DNA from: Bacillota bacterium
Lineage (GTDB): Bacteria > Bacillota_I > Bacilli_A > RF39 > UBA660
Assembly: GCA_015059435.1 (NCBI GenBank)
Contig: SVAJ01000001.1
Location: forward strand, 92,657-156,656
Reading direction: 5' to 3'
Length of the DNA: 64,000 bases
Shown here: one piece after another, positions 16,708 to 25,085 of the stretch
How the letters are laid out: each line of letters starts with the position of its first letter
Position numbering within the stretch: position 1 is the stretch's first letter
Translations under genes and position numbers: made by a program
The notes under the pieces: generated by a model
Database searches by the model: none
Told to the model about the DNA's origin: nothing
The model's input: only the letters and a program-made list of their open reading frames with translations

Positions 16708-17534
16708 GAATATACAGTTTTTTCTACTACTCTTTTAACATCTGCTTCATTGAAAGGTTTTCCTAACATATCAACTATAGTATATGTAAAAGCTCTATCA
16801 ATTGTATCTTTTGATGAATCTCCAGAAATTATTGATACTGGTATTTTATCAAATAAATCATTTTCTTTCATATGATCAAGTACTGCAAATCCATCTACTT
16901 TTGGCATATTTAAATCTAGTAATATGGCTTTAATATTATTATTCATAGTATTGGCATCTATTATATCAATTGCTTCTTTTCCATCTTTTGCGATACCGAC
17001 ATTATATGTGTCTTTAAATATACGAGATACAAAGTTTCTAATAATATTTGAATCATCTACTACTAGAATAGTTTGTCTGTCATATATTTCTCCTACTTGT
17101 TCTTCTACAATAACATCAGTTGTAGTTGGTGTTGCTTCTACAGTTTCTGTTGGTTGTGATACTGTGTCAGCTGGTGTTCCTTCTAGATATTTTTTTACTA
17201 AATCAGCTGTTTTATTTATTTCAGCAATAAAGTTATCATAATTTTCAAATATATAATAAATATCTCCTGCTTTACTCTTTAGTTCATGTTCATAGGCCAT
17301 TTCACCTAATTTAGTAAATCCAAAATATCTGGCATCACTTTTAATTGAATGTGCATAGATTGCATAATTTGGCATATCTTTAGCTATTTTATACGCTTGT
17401 AGTTTTGGTACTTTATCATTAACACTTACTAAAAAGTCTCCAATTGTATCATTGTATGTACCAATATCTCCAAATAATTCTAAGCTCTTATCAACATCAA
17501 CACCATTTTGTTTTAAGAAATTGATATCCATCAT
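16692..17534 (-). CDS. Hpt domain-response regulator receiver fusion
   Basis: This 280-residue protein has an N-terminal histidine phosphotransfer domain (AHSIKSDARYFGF, with the phospho-accepting His), a Thr/Pro/Val-rich linker (about 120-145), and a C-terminal receiver. The receiver has acidic DD (LVVDDS), phospho-Asp in LLDLNMPKVDGF, Ser in IISGDSS and Lys in MLGKPF. There is no output or kinase domain and no kinase gene nearby, so it is an orphan relay component. The Hpt and receiver may exchange phosphate within one chain or with an unlinked hybrid kinase. It has its own terminator and appears monocistronic. Confidence 0.9.
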   Translation of the reverse strand: MMDINFLKQNGVDVDKSLELFGDIGTYNDTIGDFLVSVNDKVPKLQAYKIAKDMPNYAIYAHSIKSDARYFGFTKLGEMAYEHELKSKAGDIYYIFENYDNFIAEINKTADLVKKYLEGTPADTVSQPTETVEATPTTTDVIVEEQVGEIYDRQTILVVDDSNIIRNFVSRIFKDTYNVGIAKDGKEAIDIIDANTMNNNIKAILLDLNMPKVDGFAVLDHMKENDLFDKIPVSIISGDSSKDTIDRAFTYTIVDMLGKPFNEADVKRVVEKTVYSKELA

Positions 17535-17590
17535 AGTTTACACCGTCCTCATATTTTTATATCTAAAATGATTATAGCATATATATTTTT

Positions 17591-17618
17591 AAAAAAAAAG
17601 AAGTTTTTTGTCAACTTC
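17591..17618 (-). terminator. Terminator of the methyltransferase-like gene
   Basis: GAAGTT (17600-17605) pairs with AACTTC (17613-17618), followed on the minus strand by nine T. Confidence 0.75.
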
Positions 17619-17626
17619 ACACTTAT

Positions 17627-18328
17627 TTACTTTCTTCTTTTATTATATATTACTGGATACATACTTCCATATTCTTCTAAACTAGCATACTCAAGTTCTC
17701 CTAGTCCGGATTCTCTGACCATATTTTTTGCATCAAAGATTAGATGTTGTTGTGCAATATCATATTCTTCATCTTCAATGAAACTATTTTGTTCTACTGG
17801 TAAATCACCTAATGCAATAATGAAGTCAGAATTATTTTCGCAAGCAGCTTCAACTATTGTCTTAGTTCCTCCATAAGGATGAAGTCCTATAAGTAAGTCA
17901 TGTTCTAGAGATACTTTTGTTTTATCAAACTTTTCTTTTATTAATTTTAAGTTTGGTAGATGCGAATTTGTGACTGCCAATCTAGAATCAAATACAGTAA
18001 TCATTCCACTTTCTTGTCTTAAAGCTATATGCTTAGATAAACTAGGAATTATACCTCCACCTATTTCTACAATATGTCTATTTAAACCGAATTTTTCTTC
18101 TATTAATTTTATAAATCCTAAATATAAATTATCTTCTTCTGGAATAATTCCTAATTCATCATATATTTCTCTTAGAATATAATTATATCCATTATTACGA
18201 TTTATCCAATCATAATTTTTTACAATATAGTTTTTTTCTTCTTCAGTAAAAGCATGTGGATATTTTTTAAATATATTATGTATTCCAACTAGTATCATTT
18301 CATTTAATCTGCTTATATTTGTCTGCAT
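17627..18328 (-). CDS. SAM methyltransferase-like Rossmann protein
   Basis: From the ATG at 18328 the protein has 233 residues. The segment HIVEIGGGIIPSLSKHIALR followed by MITVFDSR resembles motif I and the acidic end of strand 2 in class I methyltransferases. A later DFIIALGDLP could be the motif IV region. The N-terminal third is helical (LNEMILVGIHNIFKKYPHAF). No known subfamily is recognised. The start is chosen because an AGGGGGGAG element sits just before it; the in-frame codon at 18361 has no site. This G-rich site recurs before several unknown genes in the window. Confidence 0.6.
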   Translation of the reverse strand: MQTNISRLNEMILVGIHNIFKKYPHAFTEEEKNYIVKNYDWINRNNGYNYILREIYDELGIIPEEDNLYLGFIKLIEEKFGLNRHIVEIGGGIIPSLSKHIALRQESGMITVFDSRLAVTNSHLPNLKLIKEKFDKTKVSLEHDLLIGLHPYGGTKTIVEAACENNSDFIIALGDLPVEQNSFIEDEEYDIAQQHLIFDAKNMVRESGLGELEYASLEEYGSMYPVIYNKRRK

Positions 18329-18401
18329 AATACTCCCCCCTAATGCTGAATAATTTACCACAATAAGTGTTTTTTGTAAATAGTTCTTATATTACTAAAT
18401 A

Positions 18402-18429
18402 AAAAACTGCATTATTAATTGCAGTTTTT
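18402..18429 (-). terminator. Terminator of obg
   Basis: A ten-base stem AAAAACTGCA/TGCAGTTTTT with an eight-base loop overlaps the obg stop and is followed by T residues on the minus strand. Confidence 0.8.
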
Positions 18430-19708
18430 AATGTCTATAATCAAAATAGAAGTTTAGTATTCTTACTTGATCTCCTTCTTCTACACCTAATTCTTCTAGA
18501 CGTTCATCTATACCCATTCTTCTTAATTTCTTGGCAAATTTGTATGCTGCTTCTTCTGATGAGAATTTAGTCATTTTGAAGATTCTTTCTACTTCTTTAC
18601 CTGAAATTACCCAAGTACCATCATCATCTCTTGTAATAGTAAATGGTTCTTCTTTTTTGAATTTGTATAATACATGTGACTCTATTTGAGACTCATCATA
18701 TAATGGATCATTTGGAGCTTGTTCTACTACATCTGCTAGGTAATCTATTACCTGTTGTAATCCTTTATTAGTTGCAGCACTTATTTCAAATATTTTTATA
18801 TCTTCTTTTAGTTTAGATTTAAATTCTTCTAACTTTTCATCTGCTCCTTCTATATCCATTTTATTAGCAATAATTATTTGAGGTTTTTTCATTAATTTTG
18901 GATTAAAATCTTCTAATTCTTTATTAATTAGTACATAATCATCATATGGATCTCTTAGTTCACTACCAGACATATCTATTACATGAGCTATTACTTTTGT
19001 TCTTTCAATATGTCTTAAGAATTTATCTCCTAGACCTTCTCCGTGTGATGCTCCTTCTATTAATCCTGGTAAGTCTGCAATTACAAAACTTCTTCCATCT
19101 GTTGATTTTGTAACTCCTAAATTAGGATTTAAAGTAGTAAAGTGATAAGCTGCAATTTTTGGTTTTGATTTTGAAACACATGATATAAATGTTGATTTAC
19201 CTACACTAGGTAATCCTACAAGTCCTACATCTGCAAGCATTTTAACTTCTACCTTTAAGTTTTTATGTTCTCCTTCTTCTCCATTTTCAGAGTAATCTGG
19301 AGCTGTATTAGTTTGTGTTTTAAAAGCAGTGTTTCCTCTTCCACCTCTTCCACCTTTAGCAATTAGTTCTTCTTGATTTTTCTTAGATAAGTCAGCGATT
19401 ATAAATCCTGTATCTAAATCAGTTACAACTGTTCCTAGTGGTACTTTTACTATTACTGGTTCTGCACCTTTTCCATGTTGATTTTTACCTCGACCATTCT
19501 CACCTTTTTGACCTTTAATAGTCTTTTGATAACGCAAGTCTAATAGAGTATGTAATCCTTCATCTACTTTAAATATAATATCTGATCCATGACCACCATT
19601 TCCTCCATATGGTCCACCCATTGATATATATTTTTCACGACGAAAGGCAGTACAACCATCTCCACCATTACCTGCTTCTACTTTTATTTCTACCTCATCT
19701 ACGAACAT
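18428..19708 (-). CDS. obg: GTPase Obg (CgtA)
   Basis: This 426-residue essential GTPase acts in 50S assembly and stress response. The glycine-rich Obg fold opens with FVDEVEIKVEAGNGGDGC. The G domain has GLPSVGKSTF (P-loop), DLPGLIEGA (G3) and NKMD (G4). A C-terminal OCT domain ends the protein. The ATG at 19708 has a TAGGTGA site and gives the canonical MFVDE start; the longer reading from 19723 does not. The order rplU-prp-rpmA-(gene)-obg is typical of Firmicutes. Confidence 0.97.
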   Translation of the reverse strand: MFVDEVEIKVEAGNGGDGCTAFRREKYISMGGPYGGNGGHGSDIIFKVDEGLHTLLDLRYQKTIKGQKGENGRGKNQHGKGAEPVIVKVPLGTVVTDLDTGFIIADLSKKNQEELIAKGGRGGRGNTAFKTQTNTAPDYSENGEEGEHKNLKVEVKMLADVGLVGLPSVGKSTFISCVSKSKPKIAAYHFTTLNPNLGVTKSTDGRSFVIADLPGLIEGASHGEGLGDKFLRHIERTKVIAHVIDMSGSELRDPYDDYVLINKELEDFNPKLMKKPQIIIANKMDIEGADEKLEEFKSKLKEDIKIFEISAATNKGLQQVIDYLADVVEQAPNDPLYDESQIESHVLYKFKKEEPFTITRDDDGTWVISGKEVERIFKMTKFSSEEAAYKFAKKLRRMGIDERLEELGVEEGDQVRILNFYFDYRH

Positions 19709-19712
19709 AATA

Positions 19713-20078
19713 TCACCTACCATTCTTTTTTATTTCTTCATTTATTTTTTTATTATAATAATCTAACATTAAAATAATACCTTTTTCCAATAAGTCAATT
19801 GCTTTTTGTTTATTTCCTTGTTCATTAATAAAAGTTTGTAAATTATCAATATCTCTTATTGATCTTCCTAAATCAATAGCATCTTCTTCATCTATTACTA
19901 ATTGGGATATATCATTATATAGACAATTAAACATTTCATTAGTCATAATATACTTATTATCTAGATTTGTTTTATTAAAACTAATGGTATCATCATCAGT
20001 ATAACTTTCAAATCTATCTTTCCATAGAATTGCTGTATTTGTTAAGTTATACTCTTTATCATTTATTTTTAATTTCAT
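19713..20078 (-). CDS. Unknown 121-residue protein at the spo0B position
   Basis: A small acidic helical protein (for example DISQLVIDEEDAIDLGRSI, then a helical C-terminus LLEKGIILMLDYYNKKI). It lies between rpmA and obg, where Bacillus encodes the phosphotransferase Spo0B, but it is shorter (Spo0B has about 190 residues) and shows no conserved His in a helical hairpin. I see no basis for calling it Spo0B. The first in-frame codon at 20090 is TTG; the ATG at 20078 after GGTGATAAAG is preferred. Confidence 0.7.
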   Translation of the reverse strand: MKLKINDKEYNLTNTAILWKDRFESYTDDDTISFNKTNLDNKYIMTNEMFNCLYNDISQLVIDEEDAIDLGRSIRDIDNLQTFINEQGNKQKAIDLLEKGIILMLDYYNKKINEEIKKNGR

Positions 20079-20111
20079 CTTTATCACCAAACTTGTATTA
20101 ATTATATCAAA

Positions 20112-20138
20112 AAAAGGAGCCTTTTAAAAGGCCCTTTT
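20112..20138 (-). terminator. Terminator of the rplU-prp-rpmA operon
   Basis: A GC-containing stem (GGGCCTTTT/AAAAGGCTCC on the minus strand) is followed by a run of seven T. A TATAAT-like box for the next gene follows. Confidence 0.75.
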
Positions 20139-20147
20139 GTTTATCTA

Positions 20148-20438
20148 TTATTCTCCTACTGGATAGCAAGATGCTTGTTTTTTATCTCTTCCTACACGTT
20201 CGAATTTAACTACTCCATCAACTGTAGTGTATAAACTATCATCATTACCACGACGAACGTTTACACCTGGGAAAACTTTAGTTCCACGTTGACGATATAT
20301 AATAGAACCAGCTGTGATGAATTCTCCATCAGCTGCTTTAGCACCTAGTCTACGTCCTGCAGAATCACGACCATTAGATGTTGATCCTTGCCCTTTATGG
20401 TGAGCAAATAATTGAATATCTAATTTTAATAATCTCAT
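20148..20438 (-). CDS. rpmA: Large ribosomal subunit protein bL27 with Prp-cleaved leader
   Basis: This 96-residue protein carries a 12-residue N-terminal extension ending LDIQLFA, followed by [20 protein letters not shown]. In Firmicutes the cysteine protease Prp removes this extension, exposing the N-terminus of bL27 that reaches the peptidyl transferase centre. The prp gene lies directly upstream. The leader matches the known Prp recognition motif. An equivalent leader is found on bL32 elsewhere in the window. Confidence 0.97.
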   Translation of the reverse strand: MRLLKLDIQLFAHHKGQGSTSNGRDSAGRRLGAKAADGEFITAGSIIYRQRGTKVFPGVNVRRGNDDSLYTTVDGVVKFERVGRDKKQASCYPVGE

Positions 20439-20449
20439 AATTCTCCTCC

Positions 20450-20752
20450 TTATTTTACTTCAATGTTTTCTGGATAATTTTTTTCCAGTTCTTTTAAAAG
20501 ACTAACCATATTATTAATTAGTACTTGAGTAGTAGTATCATCACTCTTAATAGTAATACTAACACCCTTTTTACTAACCATATAACTTAGACTACCTTTA
20601 TTAAGTGACAAAATACCATTTACAGTTGTAGTAACTATACTACTAGCTGCACTACATACTATATCTTTACCATATTCATCATACATCGCATGACCTAATA
20701 CAGCAACTTTTTTATATTTAGCATTTTGCTTTTCTACTTTTACTTTAATCAT
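20450..20752 (-). CDS. prp: Ribosomal processing cysteine protease Prp
   Basis: The protein has 100 residues with the catalytic pair His21 ([10 protein letters not shown]) and Cys33 (DIVCSAASS) of the Prp/YsxB family. It cleaves the N-terminal extension of bL27. It sits between rplU and rpmA as usual in Firmicutes, four bases after rplU and eleven before rpmA. The bL32 leader in this window suggests a second substrate. Confidence 0.95.
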   Translation of the reverse strand: MIKVKVEKQNAKYKKVAVLGHAMYDEYGKDIVCSAASSIVTTTVNGILSLNKGSLSYMVSKKGVSITIKSDDTTTQVLINNMVSLLKELEKNYPENIEVK

Positions 20753-20755
20753 AAA

Positions 20756-21055
20756 TTAACCAATTTTAGTAATTTTGATTTTAGTATAAGGTTGTCTATG
20801 TCCTTGTTTCTTACGGTTAGATCTGTCTTTAGATTTATATTTAAAAACAGTGATTTTTCTTTGTTTACCATTTTTTAGGACTTCACCTTCAACAGTAACA
20901 TTAGTAAGATAAGGACTACCTATTTTACCATCAAGCATTAATACTTGGTCAAAACTAACTACGTCACCTTCATTGGCATTAATTTTTTCTACAAAAATTT
21001 CTGTACCTTCAGATACATAGTATTGTTTTCCACCAACTTTAATTACAGCGTTCAT
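20756..21055 (-). CDS. rplU: Large ribosomal subunit protein bL21
   Basis: A 99-residue protein with the bL21 pattern: AVIKVGGKQYYVSEGTEIFVEK at the start, VSFDQVLML, and the rRNA-binding end KKQGHRQPYTKIKI. It is the first gene of the rplU-prp-rpmA operon and lies behind a structured leader at 21065-21158. Confidence 0.96.
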   Translation of the reverse strand: MNAVIKVGGKQYYVSEGTEIFVEKINANEGDVVSFDQVLMLDGKIGSPYLTNVTVEGEVLKNGKQRKITVFKYKSKDRSNRKKQGHRQPYTKIKITKIG

Positions 21056-21064
21056 TAATATACC

Positions 21065-21158
21065 TCCTTTATTAAAACTTAAGACTCGCTTTTAAGGTAC
21101 AATATGAATTGTTTTATATAACCTTTTCAATGCGGTTTGCAGCCTAGAGGCGTCAAAC
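21065..21158 (-). ncRNA. L21 leader (autoregulatory 5' UTR of rplU)
   Basis: Between the promoter and the rplU site AAAGGAGGT lies a roughly 100-base untranslated leader. It has conserved-looking blocks (GACGCCTCTAGGCTGCAAAC, then GTACCTTAAAAGCGAGTC) in the position of the Firmicutes L21 leader element, thought to bind bL21. Assignment rests on position, size and partial recall of the motif; a covariance-model search would settle it. Confidence 0.7.
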
Positions 21159-21164
21159 ATTTAG

Positions 21165-21194
21165 ATTATATCATATTACCTGTTATTATGTCAA
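21165..21194 (-). promoter_or_regulatory. Promoter of the rplU operon
   Basis: On the minus strand TTGACA (21189-21194) is followed after 18 bases by TATAAT (21165-21170). The whole promoter lies in the last codons of the upstream gene, whose TAA stop is part of the -10 box. Confidence 0.85.
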
Positions 21195-22944
21195 ATCCAT
21201 TTACATTATATTTTAATGCATCATATATTATTTGTTGTTCTTCTTTTAAAATTAGACTATCTTTAATAACTTCGCTAATCTTTATTTTATTATCTTTTTG
21301 ATATCTTTTAACTTTATTTTTGGAAATCAACACTCCATTAATATTGTATGTTCTTGTTGTATTATCATATTTCTCTAATGTATCTACATTTATTTCTTCA
21401 TCTTCTATTTCATTATTTTTCATCATATAATCACTAAGTTCACTATCTGATATATATGAATTATCTTTTAATACTTCTTTTAATTCTTCTATTGTTTCTG
21501 GAACTTCCCCTATTTCTTTCATTATAAATACTTTATCCCAACTATTATAACTGTAATTTAATAAATATAAATCTTTCTTTAAGAACTCTTCAAATCCTAA
21601 TTCTAATATTTTATCTAATTTTATATCTAAATCATCTAAAGCTAAGAACCTATATGAATTAGTTTTCTTTAATTTACCTTTTAATTTATAGTCTTCTAAT
21701 ACTTTAATATTATTACTAAATATTTCATTATCTGTTAATAATACTTCTGGTGTCTTAGAAAACATTCTTGGATTTAATTCATGATCTTTTATAATTTTAA
21801 TATTTTTTATTAATATTGGATATGTACTAGATTTAAAATTCTTATTAAATATAGATAAATTATTTTTTATAAAGTCTAATGTAATACATCCATTAATATA
21901 TAATTTATTAATACTATCAACTATTTCTGTATTAGTATTATTAATTATATAAACTAGCTCTTCTATACTTTCAAAATCATATTTACTTATTATTTCTAAT
22001 ATAAATTTTAAATCATCTATTTCTATATCTTTATTAATTTTATTTACATCATATTTAATATTATATTTGTCTAATATTTTTTTTATTTTATTTTTATGGT
22101 CTCCCGCTAGTTTCTCATATTTTTTTTCTGTTTCTTCATATACATCTTTATTATGTTCATAAATAGTTTTTATTACTTCTTTTTTTAGTTCGGGATTTTC
22201 TACTAGATTTAATATTTTAGATATAGAGCTTATTTCTTCTTTTTCCATTTCTTTTCTAAGAAGTGGTTTTAAATCTTGTAGATTATCTATTTGCTTTTGA
22301 ATTTTATTATTTTTTCTTTTTCGAGACTTTTCTTTATTTGTATAATAATCTTTTATAGTACTATAAGCACTCATTAAATCTTTAAGTTCATACTTACTAT
22401 CATTTTCTAAACCATGTTTTTTTACATAATTTTCTATTTCTCTTACTTCTTCTTGTGCTCTTTTTATTGAGCATACTAGTGCATTTGCTTCTCCAAATGC
22501 ATCTTGATCTTTATCTAACATAGCCATTATTTCTTTTGTATCAACATCATATTGTTTTTCGATGAATTTAACACTTACTTGCATAGTTTCATATTGTTGT
22601 TTTTGTTTTTCATTTAACTTTTCTATATTTCTTGGATCCATTAGTTTAAAAGTAAATAATATTTTAAATAATTTATAATATTCATAATAACTACTTCCAA
22701 GTAAAAGTCTTTTATTATCTTGGGCAAACTTTTTTATTTCATCATAAGTAATAACATTTGAATTACTACAAACAAAAGCTATTAAAATATCTTGTGGACT
22801 TAAATTCATTACTCCGTTTATGTTATTAAATGAATTTTCTTCAAGAAACATATCTAGAAATTTAGATTCCATGTCCTCTTCTTCATATTCGTTTAGTAAT
22901 CTTAATATCTCATCATCAATTTTTCTAAATACTGCTTTATTCAT
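21166..22944 (-). CDS. Unknown 592-residue charged, coiled-coil protein
   Basis: A very Lys/Glu/Ile/Asn-rich soluble protein with long helical stretches (about 120-300) and no signal peptide or membrane segment. Repeated pieces such as GFEEFLKKDLYLL and NLSIFNKNFKSSTYPILIKNIKII hint at a helical repeat array in the C-terminal half. I recognise no family. The ATG at 22944 overlaps the end of the preceding unknown gene by eight bases, so the two are coupled and probably work together. Its stop overlaps the rplU promoter. Confidence 0.75.
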   Translation of the reverse strand: MNKAVFRKIDDEILRLLNEYEEEDMESKFLDMFLEENSFNNINGVMNLSPQDILIAFVCSNSNVITYDEIKKFAQDNKRLLLGSSYYEYYKLFKILFTFKLMDPRNIEKLNEKQKQQYETMQVSVKFIEKQYDVDTKEIMAMLDKDQDAFGEANALVCSIKRAQEEVREIENYVKKHGLENDSKYELKDLMSAYSTIKDYYTNKEKSRKRKNNKIQKQIDNLQDLKPLLRKEMEKEEISSISKILNLVENPELKKEVIKTIYEHNKDVYEETEKKYEKLAGDHKNKIKKILDKYNIKYDVNKINKDIEIDDLKFILEIISKYDFESIEELVYIINNTNTEIVDSINKLYINGCITLDFIKNNLSIFNKNFKSSTYPILIKNIKIIKDHELNPRMFSKTPEVLLTDNEIFSNNIKVLEDYKLKGKLKKTNSYRFLALDDLDIKLDKILELGFEEFLKKDLYLLNYSYNSWDKVFIMKEIGEVPETIEELKEVLKDNSYISDSELSDYMMKNNEIEDEEINVDTLEKYDNTTRTYNINGVLISKNKVKRYQKDNKIKISEVIKDSLILKEEQQIIYDALKYNVNGFDIITGNMI

Positions 22945-23905
22945 TAGGACCACCTACTTTTTTCTTTTGTTTTTTTGCTTCTTGTGGTTTTAATCTATTA
23001 AATAATTCTATTTCATATTCTTTATGAAGTTTTCTATACTCATCATTGTCTATATTTTTAAGAATACTATCTTTTTGGTCTTTATATTTTGAAATTTTAT
23101 TTTCTAGGCTAAGTTGATATCCTCTGTCATTAGTTGTTTTTTTAGTAAACACTGTAACTATTACATAATCATGAGCAGATATTCTATCAAATACAACACG
23201 TATTAGATCTTCTCTTACTTCACGATATTTAGAAAATTTATTATTTCCTGTAAATCTTTTAACATTTTTAAATGTTCCATCTTTTATAGATTCAAATAAT
23301 GTATTTATTTTTTCATAAAATGATTGGTCTATACTTTTTATTTCCTCTAACACTCTAATATTACCTGTTGGAGTAGTTGTAAATATTAAATTATTTTCTA
23401 TTTCTTCTATATTTGATCCTTCTTTTTCTTGTTCTTTAGAAATTATACTAATTATATCTATTTTTCTTTTATTTAAATTTATTTCATTATTAAACTCTTC
23501 TAATAGTTCAGGATCAGTAATATTTTCTTCTGTAATAAATCTTTCTATTTCTTTTTTATCTTTTAGAATATTTAATTTTAATTTTCTTAATAATTCTTTA
23601 TATCTATAATTCTTTTTTGCTGGTAATATGTCTTTTATATCATTATATAAATTATCACTATACTTAATATTTTTTAAATCTTCATAATAATAATTTAATT
23701 CATCATCTTCCATTTTTTCTTCTTTTGTTTGTTCTTTTTTAGGAACAGTTGTGATTTTATTATGAGTTATTTCACTAACTATTTCATTAATCTCTAGTTT
23801 TTTAATTTCTAATAACATTCTATTTTTTTCTCTTTGATTAAATATAATAGCATCTTCTAGTTCTTTTACTGACATATTATCAAAATCTAATTCTCTTAGT
23901 AACAT
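22937..23905 (-). CDS. Unknown 322-residue coiled-coil protein
   Basis: A highly charged protein with an N-terminal coiled coil (LDFDNMSVKELEDAIIFNQR onward), an internal beta-like part (NLIFTTTPTGNIRVLEEI, YVIVTVFTKKTTND) and a Lys-rich tail ending KKQKKKVGGPNE. The start follows GGGGGGAG. It lies between a transglutaminase-like gene and the 592-residue protein, in the same direction with short or no gaps. No family is recognised. The middle VRVVFDRISAHDYVIVTVF region has the feel of a small toxin/RNase-like fold, but that is too weak to name. Confidence 0.75.
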   Translation of the reverse strand: MLLRELDFDNMSVKELEDAIIFNQREKNRMLLEIKKLEINEIVSEITHNKITTVPKKEQTKEEKMEDDELNYYYEDLKNIKYSDNLYNDIKDILPAKKNYRYKELLRKLKLNILKDKKEIERFITEENITDPELLEEFNNEINLNKRKIDIISIISKEQEKEGSNIEEIENNLIFTTTPTGNIRVLEEIKSIDQSFYEKINTLFESIKDGTFKNVKRFTGNNKFSKYREVREDLIRVVFDRISAHDYVIVTVFTKKTTNDRGYQLSLENKISKYKDQKDSILKNIDNDEYRKLHKEYEIELFNRLKPQEAKKQKKKVGGPNE

Positions 23906-23923
23906 TTATACTCCCCCCTTGTT

Positions 23924-25006
23924 TTATTTTTTTAATAGTTGTTTTACCTCTTCTTTAGTTTCGTTCATATTATATTTCATTTTTTCTATTACTGGTTTTA
24001 CTTTTTCATTTTCTAATACTTTTCTTACTTGGTCAAAACCTGTCATTCTTAACATCATGTTTCCGTGTTCATCACTTTTTCTAACTATTTCTTCATATAT
24101 GTCTTTATTATTTTTATAGAATTCTTCAAATATTTCTTGATTAAACATACATGTTTCTGCAGCTATTTGGTAATTATACTTATATGTATCATAATCTATA
24201 CTTGGTTTTTGTAATTGTTCTTTTAAACCTTTTAACTTTTTTATTTTAGAATTTAGAAACATTCTATTCATTTGAGTAACTGGCATATTTAATTTCATGA
24301 AGTAATCTTCATTATTAGCTACATGTAATTCATTATTTTCTCTCATATATAGAAATCCATCATTCATTGGATCTAATATATAATTAACACCATCTTTTTC
24401 TACTGTTGTGATTGCATGATTAGCTGTTGGGATTACTTTAGTAGCAGCTACTACTAATTTTACAAATTTTTTTGTTTTTTCATCTGGAATAGGTTTATCT
24501 TTAATACATAATTTTTCTATCTGTGGAATAGCATCTTTGGCATTAACCATTATAACTGATGAATCCATTCCTAACTCATTGCATATATCACTATGCATAC
24601 TAGCAACAGATCTACATACACCTAGTCCTCTGATAACATCTAATCCTTGGAGATTTCCAAAATCTTTCATTTTTGTTGAATAATCATATTTTTTATCTAA
24701 TGATAGATATCCATTTCTATACATATACATGAATGTTGCGAAAACTGATATTGGATCAGTAATAGCATTTTCTTTCATTAAAGTAGCTGTATTTGTTATT
24801 ACTTCATTATATAATTTTTCTAATTCTTTATATTCTTCTGTTTTCATTTCTGTTTTAAATGATGTTAAAAATCCTAGAAAATAAGGTAACATACATAAGT
24901 TAGAAGCAATTATTTGATTACGATCATTTATGTATATAATGTTAGTACCTATCATTCCTAATCCAAGTTCAGTTAACTTAATTTTATTCTTAGTATCCAT
25001 CTTCAT
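23924..25006 (-). CDS. Transglutaminase-like (papain-fold) protein of unknown role
   Basis: A protein of about 360 residues. The central region has the order Cys-His-Asp of the transglutaminase-like fold: GLGVCRSVASMHSDICNELG, TANHAITTVEKDG, and YILDPMNDG. The Cys helix followed by a second hydrophobic helix and the NHA strand fit this fold. It could be a protease, an amidase or a bacterial transglutaminase. There is no clear signal peptide. It heads a three-gene unit with two coiled-coil proteins. The start is set by the GGTAGGT site before 25006. The promoter at 25034-25062 and its G-rich leader resemble those before another unknown gene at 39885. Confidence 0.65.
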   Translation of the reverse strand: MKMDTKNKIKLTELGLGMIGTNIIYINDRNQIIASNLCMLPYFLGFLTSFKTEMKTEEYKELEKLYNEVITNTATLMKENAITDPISVFATFMYMYRNGYLSLDKKYDYSTKMKDFGNLQGLDVIRGLGVCRSVASMHSDICNELGMDSSVIMVNAKDAIPQIEKLCIKDKPIPDEKTKKFVKLVVAATKVIPTANHAITTVEKDGVNYILDPMNDGFLYMRENNELHVANNEDYFMKLNMPVTQMNRMFLNSKIKKLKGLKEQLQKPSIDYDTYKYNYQIAAETCMFNQEIFEEFYKNNKDIYEEIVRKSDEHGNMMLRMTGFDQVRKVLENEKVKPVIEKMKYNMNETKEEVKQLLKK

Positions 25007-25010
25007 TTTA

Positions 25011-25062
25011 CCTACCCCCAATAAGTGCTTCTAATTATATCATAAAATGCTTGTTTTTGCAA
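25011..25062 (-). promoter_or_regulatory. Promoter and G-rich leader of the transglutaminase-like operon
   Basis: On the minus strand TTGCAA (25057-25062), 17 bases and TATAAT (25034-25039) are followed by AAGCACTTATTGGGGGTAGG. The same arrangement precedes the gene at 39034-39885. Confidence 0.7.
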
Positions 25063-25063
25063 G

Positions 25064-25085
25064 AAAAAAACGAGTTTCTACTCGC
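25064..25085 (-). terminator. Terminator of addBA
   Basis: CGAGT (25071-25075) pairs with ACTCG (25080-25084) across the addA stop and is followed by a run of seven T on the minus strand. Confidence 0.75.

Noticed and set aside
19713..20078. Calling this gene spo0B from its place between rpmA and obg
   Set aside because: It is shorter than Spo0B and shows no His in a helical hairpin; synteny alone does not justify the name.
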